Origin: Mycobacteroides saopaulense
Lineage (GTDB): Bacteria > Actinomycetota > Actinomycetes > Mycobacteriales > Mycobacteriaceae
Reading direction: 5' to 3'
NCBI RefSeq assembly: GCF_001456355.1
Contig: NZ_CP010271.1
Location: 1,426,001 to 1,490,000, forward strand
Length of the DNA stretch: 64,000 nucleotides
Part shown: positions 1 to 11,100 of the stretch, piece after piece
Layout: every line of letters begins with the position of its first letter
Numbering within the stretch: the stretch's first letter is position 1
The notes under the pieces: model-generated
Database searches by the model: none
Told to the model about the DNA's origin: nothing
Seen by the model: only the letters and a program-made list of their open reading frames with translations
Program-made: the position numbers and the translations under genes

Positions 1-61
1 GACAAGTAATGCAAGTGGGTTGAGCGCTCGCACGAAAGATTCTCTTCTCATGGGATTTGGC

Positions 62-1522
62 TCAGCATCGCGGGGTGAGGTAATCGTACGCCTTTTCGAA
101 CGCATCTCGCCGTACCGCCTGTCCGGTCTGCCCGCCATTAATCTGTTGTGTGATCTTGTCAAAGTTTTCCCAGTCGGTGCTAGATTGTACCTGATCTGCG
201 AGGTAGTTCCCATTCGTGTGTTGGGCGTTAATGTATTTATCGCCTTGCTTTGCACTACCGGCACCGCCATCGGTGAAGAACCATCCTGCCACGCGCATTA
301 TTGCATGCATGTTTGTCGGATTGCTCAAATAGTCAGGGTTGCTTTCAAACGTACCCGGTGCGAGGTTCAAGAGCTGATCGAAAGCTTGATCTGCATTTCG
401 ATAGTTTCCCCGGCCCGTCAGTTGCATCGTCCCGTGGCCGCGATACTTGAAGCCATCGCCAGAAGCTACGTCGCCATTTCCATTTGAGTTGGCATAGTTA
501 GTGTTGAAATAGTCTTGTTCAGCAGCACTACCCTCAGGGTATGGTGAACCTTCAGTGAGATCAGCAAAGGCGGGTCCCACTTCAGCTCGAATCTGTGCCA
601 AGAACGCGGAAATCCGTGAGACCGAATTTATCTCATAGACCCGCATCGCTATCTGCACCGGCGTAGAGACAGATCGGAGCGTTTCGTCGCTGATTTTCGG
701 ATAGACCGTACGCATCAGACCGTCGATTCCATAGTCGCTATGGCAAGGCTCGTTTGATTGCCTACTTGGTGTCTGCGCGGGCGTTTCTGGTGATTGTTTT
801 TGTGGTCCTGTTTGTTGGGGTGCGCAGTTGCATTGGAATGCGGGGCTGAATTTGCGGCTTGGTTGTTGGAAGGTGTTTCCGGTGCCGCCGAGGGAGGAGG
901 CGATGAAGCTGCGGAGTTGTTCGAAGATGCCGTAGTACTGGGCTTGTTGTTCGCATTTTTGTTGGAGTTCGCGGTCTTGCTGGTCTTGTTGGTTGTTTTG
1001 GTTGGGTTGTGGGGTTTGGGTGGGTTGTTGGTTGCCTTGTTGGGGTTGTTGCCCTTGTTGTGGTGTTTGGTAGTCGGGGTTGGTTTTGCCGGGTCCCTGG
1101 GTGTAGGGGGTGGCGGTTTGGTAGTCGGGGATTTGGGTGCCGTGTTGGGGTTGTTGGCCCTGTTGGCCCTGTTGGCTGCTTTGGCTGGTGCCTTGTTGGG
1201 GTGCGCCTTGGGTGCCGGTGTTGTAGATGGAGATGCCCGAGTTTTGGTCCAGGGGTGGCTGGTTGATGCCGCCCTGGTAGTCGGGTTGTTGGGGTGGTAG
1301 GCCGGGTGGCTGGAATTGGCTGCCGTTCATACCGCCGTCGCCGGGGCCGCCGGTGGGGCCGGTGGGGTCGGCTGCTGCGGTCTGGACGGTGGAGAACCCG
1401 CTGCCGGCTGTGGTGTGGTCGCTAGCGATCTTGGCGCCGCTGATGGCGAGGGCGGTGATGGCCACGACTGCTGATGTGCGACGCAAACCTGGCGACATGT
1501 GCCACCGATCTTTGATTACCAC
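62..1522 (-). CDS. Secreted GH19 chitinase/lysozyme-like hydrolase with Gln/Pro-rich linker
   Basis: About 486 aa. A basic N-terminus and hydrophobic stretch (residues ~10-28) act as signal peptide or anchor. A long low-complexity linker rich in Gln, Pro, Gly and Asn follows (~60-200), then a Cys cluster, and a C-terminal domain (~265-486) that looks like glycoside hydrolase family 19: FLAQIRAEVG carries a likely acidic catalytic residue (~Glu314), and KYRGHGTMQLTGRGNY near residue 360 is the family's signature. The likely role is hydrolysis of chitin or peptidoglycan outside the cell. The GTG start at 1522 is chosen because GGAGGG lies 9 nt upstream; ATG 1498 is an alternative. Gln in the linker is mostly CAA, unlike the CAG preference of the neighbouring genes, which suggests recent transfer. 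Phage endolysins carry the same domain, so a phage origin is possible. Confidence 0.75.
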   Translation of the reverse strand: MVIKDRWHMSPGLRRTSAVVAITALAISGAKIASDHTTAGSGFSTVQTAAADPTGPTGGPGDGGMNGSQFQPPGLPPQQPDYQGGINQPPLDQNSGISIYNTGTQGAPQQGTSQSSQQGQQGQQPQHGTQIPDYQTATPYTQGPGKTNPDYQTPQQGQQPQQGNQQPTQTPQPNQNNQQDQQDRELQQKCEQQAQYYGIFEQLRSFIASSLGGTGNTFQQPSRKFSPAFQCNCAPQQTGPQKQSPETPAQTPSRQSNEPCHSDYGIDGLMRTVYPKISDETLRSVSTPVQIAMRVYEINSVSRISAFLAQIRAEVGPAFADLTEGSPYPEGSAAEQDYFNTNYANSNGNGDVASGDGFKYRGHGTMQLTGRGNYRNADQAFDQLLNLAPGTFESNPDYLSNPTNMHAIMRVAGWFFTDGGAGSAKQGDKYINAQHTNGNYLADQVQSSTDWENFDKITQQINGGQTGQAVRRDAFEKAYDYLTPRC

Positions 1523-1531
1523 CCGAAGAAG

Positions 1532-1537
1532 CCCTCC
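1532..1537 (-). promoter_or_regulatory. Ribosome binding site that sets the start of the GH19 gene
   Basis: GGAGGG on the minus strand sits 9 nt before GTG 1522. The upstream in-frame GTG at 1540 would place this site inside the gene, so 1522 is preferred. Confidence 0.55.
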
Positions 1538-1540
1538 CAC

Positions 1541-1919
1541 TCACGCCACACACCATCGGATATGTAGCTGACTGCCAGCATCATGACAGAACACACCAGA
1601 ACATGTCCACATATCTAGAGCATCAACGTGTTTGCTGATAATGCCCACTAGGCGCCATGGCGATGCGGCAGCCGGAGATGACCGCTTCTCACCTGGCAAT
1701 ACCTTGGATCCATGTCGAGCGCTCGGGCTGCGTGAGTCGAAAGTCTGGCTTAGCTACCTCTACGCACCGGCCACCGCTTGGTGCTTCAGCTATCTGCTCT
1801 GTGGTCGGGTGCGCCGGAGTGTGGGATTGTCTGCAGCTTCCGCCTAGCTGAAGGGCGGATAAGGGGGCATGTCACTGACGTTTGTGTATGAAATCTGCCC
1901 CCACCTGCGAAAAAACTTG
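1541..1919. other. 379-bp intergenic stretch, no supported gene
   Basis: Only overlapping open frames of 60-70 codons without ribosome binding sites or recognisable composition occur here (for example about 1632-1851, plus strand). The stretch lies between the 3' end of tRNA-Arg and the start of the GH19 gene, where an integrated element would leave an attachment site, but I see no obvious repeat of the tRNA end in it. Confidence 0.6.
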
Positions 1920-1993
1920 CGCCCCCGGCAGGAATCGAACCTGCGACCTAGGGATTAGAAGGCCCTTGCTCTATCCAACTGAGCTACGGAGGC
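1920..1993 (-). tRNA. tRNA-Arg(TCT)
   Basis: Cloverleaf on the minus strand: acceptor GCCTCCG pairs with CGGGGGC (one T-G pair), the D arm is GCTC..GAGC, the anticodon loop CTTCTAA gives TCT for AGA codons, and the T arm carries GGTTCGATTCC. The discriminator is G and CCA is not encoded. The pair closing the anticodon loop (31-39) is C-T, a mismatch. The 3' end points to the GH19 gene, the side on which tRNA-integrating elements insert. Confidence 0.93.
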
Positions 1994-2066
1994 ATGTGGC
2001 GCTCGCCGCACGGGAGTCTATCGAACCGGTGACGGTGCGGATCGCATCTCGCCATACCCTTGATTG

Positions 2067-4076
2067 GTGACCACCACGCCCACCGCCAGGAAGACCGATT
2101 CGCCGATCTGGACGATCGTCGTGGGTCTGGCGGCACTGGCAGGCCTGGTTGCAGCCATAATCGGCGCACTCTCGTTGACGGACGCCTTGCTCGCGACCGG
2201 CCTGCCCAACCCCGGCCCCATCACGTCCTACGGGCTGCCGTTCGTGCGTGCCGCCGCCGAAATCGTCGCCGTCGTCGCCGTCGGCGCGTTCATGCTCGCG
2301 GCCTTCTTCGTTCCTCCGCAGGCCAGCGGGGTGCTCGATGTGGACGGATATCGCTCGCTGCGCATCGGCATGGCGGCATCGGCCGCGCTGGCGGTGCTCT
2401 CGGCGGTCATGGTGCCGCTGTCGGTGTCCGACGTGTCCGGTCAGCCGGTCAGCGATTTCGGCCCCGGAGAGTTGTGGTCACTCGCGGGTGACATCGAGAC
2501 GGTGAACGCCTGGCGTTGGATGGCCTTCATCGCTGCCGCCGTCGCGATCGCCAGCCGAGTAGTGCTGCGCTGGTCGTGGACGCCCCTGCTGGTAATCGGA
2601 TCGGTGGCCTCACTGATGCCGCTCGCGTTGGTGGGGCATTCTGCCACCGGTGGCGCACATGATCTGGGCACCAACAGTCTGATCATCCATCTGGTCTCCG
2701 CGGCGCTGTGGGCGGGCGGTTTGGTGGCGCTGTTGATACACGCGCTGCGCGGTGGAGGCTACCTCGACGTGGCCGCACGCCGGTTCTCCACGGTGGCGCT
2801 GTGGTGTTACGTCGCGATCGGGCTCAGCGGCATCATCAACGCGCTTATCCGGGTGCAGCTTTCGGACCTGTTCACTACCCGATACGGCTGGCTGCTGATA
2901 GGCAAGGCCACCGCGCTGCTGGTGCTGGGGGTGCTGGGGTATCTGCAACGCCGTTCGGCAATAACGGCATTGACCGAGGAACCGCAGAACCGCCGGCCGC
3001 TGATTCGGCTTGCCGGGATGGAAGCCGTCATTTTCGCGGTTACCTTCGGCATCGCCGTCGGGCTGGGACGTACCCCGCCACCACCGCCGGTCAACCTCAA
3101 TCCCTCACCTGTCGAGGTCGCCATCGGCTACAACCTCGATGGCCCGCCGACACCGGGCCGATTGATGTTCGACTGGCGCTTCGATCTCATCTTCGGAACG
3201 GCCGCCATCGTTTTCGCGGTCGCCTACCTGGTCGGAGTGCACAGGCTCAAGGCGCGCGGCGACGAATGGCCGGTGGGGCGCACCATCTCCTGGGTATGCG
3301 GCTGCGCCTTCTTGCTGATCGCCACCTCATCGGGCGTCGGGCGATACATGCCCGCGATGTTCAGCATGCACATGGTCGCGCACATGATGCTTTCGATGCT
3401 GGTGCCCGTGCTCTTGGTCCTCGGTGGCCCCGTGACATTGTTGTTGCGGGTGCTGCCCGCCGCGGGCAAGGGTGATCCACCCGGGCTGCGCGAGTGGGTG
3501 CAGATGGCGTTGCACAGCAAGTTCTCTCGCTTCTTGACGCATCCGTTGGTGGCGACGTCGCTGTTCATCGGCGGGTTCTACGGCCTGTATCTCAGCGGGC
3601 TTTACGACGCCGCCGTCGACGTGCACGCTGCGCACCTGGCGATGAACCTGCACTTTCTGCTCAGCGGATACCTGTTCTACTGGGTGGTCATCGGCATCGA
3701 TCCGTCTCCGCGGCGGCTGCCCCCGGTCGCCAAGTTGGGCATCGTGCTGGTCTCACTGCCCCTGCACGCCTTTTTCGGCGTCATTCTGATGGGCACGAAA
3801 TCCATTCTCGGCGAAAAGTTCTACAGCAATCTCGCGTTGCCCTGGCGGATAGATCTGGCGTCCGATCAGCACATGGGTGGCGCGATCACCTGGGCAACGG
3901 GAGAGTTGCCGTTGATGGTGGTGATGATCGCGCTGGTCATCCAGTGGTCGCGCTCCGATGAGCGGCTTGCCCGACGGCAGGACCGTGCCGCAGACCGCGA
4001 TGACGACGCCGACCTGGCCGCCTACAACGCCATGCTGGCCAAAATGGCCCAGCACGACGAGAAGACGCGCGGCTAG
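2067..4076 (+). CDS. CopD-CtaG fusion membrane protein (copper import / cytochrome c oxidase assembly)
   Basis: About 669 aa, many membrane segments. The N-terminal half (to ~residue 330) is a CopD-like copper-resistance domain of hydrophobic helices; the C-terminal half (~370-640) is a CtaG-type domain with MFSMHMVAHMMLSMLVP (Met/His-rich, around residue 430) and HAAHLAMNLHFLLSG. CtaG proteins help load copper into the CuB site of haem-copper oxidases, so delivery of copper to the aa3 oxidase at the cell membrane is the likely role. It matches the two-domain arrangement of M. tuberculosis Rv0102. The start is taken as GTG 2067; TTG 2064 is directly before it and no clear ribosome site is visible. 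The stop overlaps the stop of the convergent allophanate hydrolase gene within CTAG. Confidence 0.85.
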   Translation: MTTTPTARKTDSPIWTIVVGLAALAGLVAAIIGALSLTDALLATGLPNPGPITSYGLPFVRAAAEIVAVVAVGAFMLAAFFVPPQASGVLDVDGYRSLRIGMAASAALAVLSAVMVPLSVSDVSGQPVSDFGPGELWSLAGDIETVNAWRWMAFIAAAVAIASRVVLRWSWTPLLVIGSVASLMPLALVGHSATGGAHDLGTNSLIIHLVSAALWAGGLVALLIHALRGGGYLDVAARRFSTVALWCYVAIGLSGIINALIRVQLSDLFTTRYGWLLIGKATALLVLGVLGYLQRRSAITALTEEPQNRRPLIRLAGMEAVIFAVTFGIAVGLGRTPPPPPVNLNPSPVEVAIGYNLDGPPTPGRLMFDWRFDLIFGTAAIVFAVAYLVGVHRLKARGDEWPVGRTISWVCGCAFLLIATSSGVGRYMPAMFSMHMVAHMMLSMLVPVLLVLGGPVTLLLRVLPAAGKGDPPGLREWVQMALHSKFSRFLTHPLVATSLFIGGFYGLYLSGLYDAAVDVHAAHLAMNLHFLLSGYLFYWVVIGIDPSPRRLPPVAKLGIVLVSLPLHAFFGVILMGTKSILGEKFYSNLALPWRIDLASDQHMGGAITWATGELPLMVVMIALVIQWSRSDERLARRQDRAADRDDDADLAAYNAMLAKMAQHDEKTRG

Positions 4077-5683
4077 ACCGCGCCCGCGGCAATGGCCGCC
4101 GGCCAGCTGCCGTGCTCGCTGATGTCGACGCCGGCCCGCGCGGCGGCGCCGTCGCAGCCAAAGCCGGTGCGCCACAACCCGTCATCACACTCGACCTTGC
4201 CCAGCAGCATGGGCTCGGGCAGCTGCGCCAGGAAGGTTCCCAACGCGGCGGGGGACAGTCGCCAGATCTCGCCGCCGATGCTCACGCCATCCTCTTCGGA
4301 ACGGGTAAGGCCGGGCTTGGGTGGTGTGGTGCGTAGTGCCGACATCCGGTACCTGGCGGCGGTGCGCACCGGACCGACCCAGCGTGCCCCCAGATCGGTG
4401 AGTTGGAACTCCAGCGGGCCTCCCCTGAGGTGCGCGCCGAACACCGCAAGCTCGTGGGACAGGGTGATTGCTGCAGGCCAAACATCTTGTCCGACAGGTT
4501 CTCCGGTCACCAGGGCGGCGATGTCGAAGGCCACCGCGTCATCGAAGGCCCGTGCGATGACCGTCACCCCGAACTGCGCCTCTCCGGCGGTGCCCGCGGG
4601 TACCGACACCGCGCACAGGTCGAACAGATTGCAGAAATTGGTGTAGGTCCCCATGGTGGCGTTGACGCCAACAGGGTCCGCGGTCACCTGCTCGATCGTC
4701 GGATGCAGCGGTGCGGTGGGCACCAAGAGTGCATCCGCTCCTGCCAGTGAGGTCATGGCTTGCTCGCGCAGGCGTTGTACCTCGGCGCGATCACGAACGA
4801 GGCGATGCGCGGGAATATCACGCGCACCCGAAATGATCTGCGCCACAGTGGGGTCAAGCGTGGCCTCCGGATGCGCGTCGATGAATTCGCCCACGGCGGC
4901 GTAACGCTCGGTGACCAACGCACCCTCGTACAGCAGTTTTGCTGCGGCCAGGAAGGGCGCCAGGTCAACCTCGACGATGGTTGCTCCGGCCTCCCGAAGG
5001 CGTTCGACCGCCGCGTGAAACGCGTTGCGCCACAATTCGTCCAGGGCCGGCAGCTCGCGCGGGACCGCGACGGTGGGCTGCGGCGGCGCGGCCAATCGGG
5101 TGTTGGCCGGCCACGTCCGCGGCCCGACCGCGGCACCCATGGCGGCCATCGCGAGGTTGGCGGTGGTCAGGGACGGCGCGAAAATGGTGACACAGTCATA
5201 GGATTCGCAGGCCGGGACCACACCTTCGGTGGAGACGACGCCGACCGTCGGTTTGATCCCGACGATGCCCTGTAGTCCCGCGGGCACGCGGCCAGATCCG
5301 GCCGTATCGGTACCGATCGCGATATCGGCCTCGCCGGTCGCGACGGCCACGGCGGATCCGGAACTGGAGCCGCCGCTGATGTATTGGGGACGGCGCGAGT
5401 CGGATACCGCGCCGTATGGGGAGCGCGTACCGACGAGCCCGGTCGCGAACTGATCGAGGTTGGTCTTGCCGACCACTACGGCGCCCGCCGCACGCAAGGC
5501 CGCGACTGCCGGTGCGTCGTGTTCGGGAACGTACGCGTACTCCGGACAAGCAGCGGTGGTGGGCACACCGCCCACGTCCACGTTGTCCTTCACTGCGAGT
5601 CGTACACCGGCCAACGGCCCTGATGAGCCCTGCAATTCGGTGGCGATTTCGTTCTCGGGGCGGCGCATGATCCAAACCGTCAT
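4073..5683 (-). CDS. atzF: Allophanate hydrolase (amidase-signature family)
   Basis: About 536 aa. The N-terminal domain is an amidase-signature hydrolase: Lys near residue 32 (RLAVKDNVD), the Gly/Ser motif SGGSSSGSAV (~103-112) and GTDTAGSGR (nucleophile Ser ~130) make up the Ser-Ser-Lys triad. The C-terminal ~130 residues, with FGCDG, match the extra domain of AtzF-type enzymes. The reaction is allophanate to ammonia and CO2, the second step of urea amidolyase or the last of triazine breakdown. No urea carboxylase or cyanurate gene lies nearby. ATG 5683 starts the conserved part (MTVWIMRRPENEIA); a longer frame reaches 5767 but adds unlikely sequence. It ends in a stop-codon overlap with the upstream membrane protein gene. 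Confidence 0.85.
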   Translation of the reverse strand: MTVWIMRRPENEIATELQGSSGPLAGVRLAVKDNVDVGGVPTTAACPEYAYVPEHDAPAVAALRAAGAVVVGKTNLDQFATGLVGTRSPYGAVSDSRRPQYISGGSSSGSAVAVATGEADIAIGTDTAGSGRVPAGLQGIVGIKPTVGVVSTEGVVPACESYDCVTIFAPSLTTANLAMAAMGAAVGPRTWPANTRLAAPPQPTVAVPRELPALDELWRNAFHAAVERLREAGATIVEVDLAPFLAAAKLLYEGALVTERYAAVGEFIDAHPEATLDPTVAQIISGARDIPAHRLVRDRAEVQRLREQAMTSLAGADALLVPTAPLHPTIEQVTADPVGVNATMGTYTNFCNLFDLCAVSVPAGTAGEAQFGVTVIARAFDDAVAFDIAALVTGEPVGQDVWPAAITLSHELAVFGAHLRGGPLEFQLTDLGARWVGPVRTAARYRMSALRTTPPKPGLTRSEEDGVSIGGEIWRLSPAALGTFLAQLPEPMLLGKVECDDGLWRTGFGCDGAAARAGVDISEHGSWPAAIAAGAV

Positions 5684-5863
5684 GTGAAGCAAGGTACGGG
5701 TGGTGGGACGTATCGGCCACTTATCCCCAATCCGACATTCATCCACAGCGGCGGCTTGAACACGCATGGATGACGGGTCGCGGTGTCGGTGTGCGCGGGG
5801 TTACTGGAGCCACGAAGGGCACCCGAACGGTGGTGCGCAGATAGGTAAGGAAAGGCACGGACC

Positions 5864-6337
5864 ATGTTTGAAACGCCAGTGACTGTGATCGGCTCTATCG
5901 TCGGAGATCTCAAGCGGCGCCAGGTCGGCACCGACGAGATGATCAGATTCCGGGTCGCCAGTAATGCGCGCCGTCGACGCGACGACGGCAGCTGGGTGAA
6001 TTCCAACTCCCTCTTCATCAACGTCAGCTGCTGGGGTCGGCTGGTCACCGGAGTGGGCGCCGCCTTGGGCAAGGGAGCGCCGGTGATCGTTCACGGTCAC
6101 CTGCACACCAGCGAGTTCGAGGACAAGGACGGCAACCGCCGCCAGATCACCGAGATGAAGGCGATCGCTGTCGGCCCGGACCTGTCGCGGACCATCGCCC
6201 GCATAGAGAAGGTCGGATACACCGGTAAACAGGAGGACACCGAGCAACCCAATGCCGATGCTGAAGAATTGGTGCCTGAGCCTGCGGAAGCAGTCGAGAG
6301 CAGCGAGGAGTCGGCCAACCTTCGCCTGAGTGCTTGA
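5864..6337 (+). CDS. ssb: Single-stranded DNA-binding protein, second mycobacterial type
   Basis: 157 aa with an OB fold over residues 1-110: TPVTVIGSIVGDL, RFRVASNARRRR and FINVSCWGRLV are the usual strand motifs, then a short acidic, disordered tail. The tail ends in RLSA and lacks the DDDIPF-like tip by which main SSBs recruit partners. Size and neighbours match the second SSB (Ssb2/SsbB type, Rv2478c, immediately beside the EttA gene) rather than the replicative one beside rpsF. It is expected to bind ssDNA in repair or stress. AGGAAAGG lies upstream of the ATG. Confidence 0.87.
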   Translation: MFETPVTVIGSIVGDLKRRQVGTDEMIRFRVASNARRRRDDGSWVNSNSLFINVSCWGRLVTGVGAALGKGAPVIVHGHLHTSEFEDKDGNRRQITEMKAIAVGPDLSRTIARIEKVGYTGKQEDTEQPNADAEELVPEPAEAVESSEESANLRLSA

Positions 6338-6353
6338 TCTGTGGGCTGACACC

Positions 6354-6371
6354 GGCGACCGCGCGGTCGCC
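6354..6371. promoter_or_regulatory. Perfect 18-bp palindrome between ssb and ettA
   Basis: GGCGACCGCGCGGTCGCC is a perfect palindrome 17 bp after the ssb stop and ~85 bp before the ettA start. A TAGGAT box that could be a -10 element follows at 6379-6384. It may be an operator or a short terminator stem; there is no T-tract. Confidence 0.35.
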
Positions 6372-6455
6372 TCTCACCTAGGATGGTTCGGGCAGCTCAC
6401 CAGAACGGCCGTGAGCTGCGGCGAAAGAACTTAGAGGAGAGGCGACAGCGCGGCA

Positions 6456-8129
<1,674 letters not shown>

Positions 8130-8169
8130 GGTGAGGTTGCGTGTCGAAACCCGGCATGCAACCTCAGCC

Positions 8170-8174
8170 AGGAG
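8170..8174 (+). promoter_or_regulatory. Ribosome binding site favouring GTG 8183 for gdh
   Basis: AGGAG with an 8-nt spacer to GTG 8183. An upstream GTG at 8141 also has a purine-rich stretch (GGTGAGG) but only 4 nt away. Confidence 0.5.
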
Positions 8175-8182
8175 CGTTCTGC

Positions 8183-11100
8183 GTGACTGTTAATACAGGG
8201 ACCACCACTTCCGAAAACACGCCGTATACCAACGGATCTGGTGTACCGGCCATCGAAACTCTGACAGCTGCTTTCAGCCGTGCCCGCTTCCTGGGAGACC
8301 AGGAATGGGACGAGGTATTCGATGCCGATGGCCACGCCGCACCGCCGGCCCCGCCCGTGCGGGAAGCACTCTTGCGCGCACTCCTGCGACTGGCGGCACA
8401 ACGCCAACCGCACGCGATATCGATGGCGGTCTACCGCAATGGCGACGACGCCGGACTGGGCACCGCGCTGCAATTGGTGACCGACTACACGCCGTTGCTG
8501 ACCGAGTCGATCACCGTGCTTCTGCGCCGGCTGGGTGTGGCGATCGTCGACCTCATGGACCCGGTTTTCACCGTCGAGCGTTCGGCCGACGGCGCGCTGC
8601 TCTCCGCGGCCCCGCTGGACAACCCACACAGTGACAGCGCCGTCGGCGCCGAGTGCTGGATCCACTTGCAACTGCCGCCGTCCATTGATGCCGAGCGCCT
8701 GGCCTTCATCGAAACTCAGCTGCCGCACACCCTGGAAGACGGCAGCCATGTCGCCGCCGACACCGAGGCGATGCGCGATGCGGTCATCGAGTTGGCCGTC
8801 GATCTGGATGCTTCCGCGGGCACCGCCAGGTTCTCTGCCGCGGAGCTGACCGAGGTCGCCAACTTGCTGCGCTGGCTGGTCGACGGGAACTTCACGGTGC
8901 TGGGCTACCAGCGCTGCACGGTGGAGAACGGACGAGCGACGGTGGACGAGTCGAGCAGGCTGGGCCTGCTCAAGCGCCGTGAAGAAGTGCTCCCGCAGCT
9001 CACCCACAACGACGATCTGCTGGTGCTGGCGCAGGCCACCACACCTACCTACCTGCGGTACGCCATCTACCCGAACATCGTGGTGATACGGCAGGACGAC
9101 GGCAGCGGGCCCGCCGTCGAACACCGCCTCGTCGGAGTGTTCACCGTCGCCGCGATGAACGCGGACGTGATGAGCATCCCGGTGGTTTCCGACCGGGTGC
9201 ATCAAGTGTTGGCGCGTTCGGACGCCAGCCAGGACTCGCTGGCCGGGCACATGCTGATCGACATCATGCAGAACCTGCCCCGCGCCGAGCTGTTTGCGGC
9301 GGGGGTTGACCAGCTCCAGAATCTCGTCACCGCGGTGCGGAACATCGGGGCCCACCCGGGCACTCTGTTGTTCCTGCGCGCCGACGAATTGGGGAACTTC
9401 GTGACGGCCCTGGTGTACCTGCCCCGCGACCGTTACACCACCACGGTGCGGCTGGCCATGCAGGACACCCTGGTGCGCGAGCTTGGTGGCACGGGCATCG
9501 ACTACACCGCACGTGTCAGCGAATCACCCTGGGCACTGGTTCATTTCACGGTCCGTATGCCGGAGGACAACCAGTCCACCAGCGTGGACACCTCGGAAGA
9601 GAACCGGGTCCGCATCCAGGGGCTGCTCACCCAGACCACCCGCACCTGGAGCGATCGGCTGGTCAGCGCGGTGCGACCTGATTCCCCGATCGATCGGGCC
9701 TGCGCGGAGCGGTATTCGGTCATCCTGCCCGAAGTCTTCAAGACAAACGTTCCGCCCGCCGAGGCCATCGCCGACATCGCCAGAATCGAAGGGCTGCAGA
9801 AGGATTCCATCGACCTGGCCTATGACGCCGAGGAGCTGGGCACCGGAGTGCTCAGCATGTATCTGGGCGGACGTTCGGCGTCCCTGAGCCAGGTGCTGCC
9901 CGTGCTGCACAGCATGGGTGTCGACGTGCTGGAGGAACGTCCGTATCACTTCACCCGGCCCGACGGCCTGGCGGTGTCGTTGTACGCCTTCCGCATCGTG
10001 GTGCATCCGGCGATTGCCCGCACTTTCGACGCGGACGGCACCGAGCGCCGCGCCGAGTTGCTCACCGATGCCATTGACGACGTCTGGCATGGCCGCGTGG
10101 AAACCGACAGGTTCAACGAGTTGGTGCTGCGCGCCGGTCTTACCGCCGGCCAGATCACCATCTTGCGCGGATACGCCAAGTACCTGCGGCAGGCGGGTTT
10201 CCCGTACAGCCAGGCGCACATCGAGACGGTGCTGGCCGACAACTCCCAGACCGCACGCGATTTCGTGGAGCTGTTCGAGGCGCGGTTCGATCCGGCCATC
10301 ACCGACGACACGCTGGCCGAAGCCAAGGCCGCGCACGTGTTGGCAGAGATCGACAAGGTGGTCAGCCTCGACACCGACAGGGTGCTGCGCGCGTTCTTCG
10401 GGCTGATCCAGGCCACGCTGCGCACCAACTACTTTGTGAAAAAAGAGGACTCGGCGCGCGCCAAGGGAGTGCTGTCCTTCAAGCTCAACCCGCGCGAGAT
10501 CACCGAGCTGCCCGAGCCCCGGCCGCGCTTTGAGATCTTCGTGTACTCCCCGCGGGTGGAAGGCGTGCACCTGAGGTTTGGTCCGGTGGCACGTGGTGGC
10601 CTGCGCTGGTCCGACCGTCGCGAAGACTTCCGCACCGAGATCCTGGGACTGGTGAAGGCGCAGGCCGTGAAGAACGCGGTCATCGTTCCCGTCGGCGCCA
10701 AGGGCGGCTTCGTCGTGAAGAATCCGCCGGTGGCCACCGGCGACGCTGCCGCCGACCGCGACGCGTTCCGCGCCGAGGGCGTGGAGTGCTACCGGCGCTT
10801 CATCAGCGGTCTGCTCGACATCACCGACAACCGGGACCGCACCACCAACGAGGTCGTGCCCCCCGAGGGGGTGCGCCGCCGCGACGGCGACGACCCCTAC
10901 CTCGTTGTCGCCGCGGATAAGGGCACCGCGACCTTCTCCGATATCGCCAACGATGTCGCGTTGTCGTATGGATTCTGGCTCGGCGACGCGTTCGCCTCGG
11001 GCGGCTCCGTCGGCTATGACCACAAGGCGATGGGCATTACCGCCCGCGGCGCTTGGGAGAGCGTCAAGCGTCACTTCTTGGAAATGGGAATCGACACCCA

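Noticed and set aside
1632..1851. Two overlapping small plus-strand frames between GH19 and tRNA-Arg
   Set aside because: No ribosome site, no conserved pattern and mutual overlap in two frames point to chance.
1..2000. Prophage or integrative island at tRNA-Arg
   Set aside because: No integrase, no repeat of the tRNA 3' end and no phage structural gene is visible in the window. The codon bias of GH19 alone is not enough.
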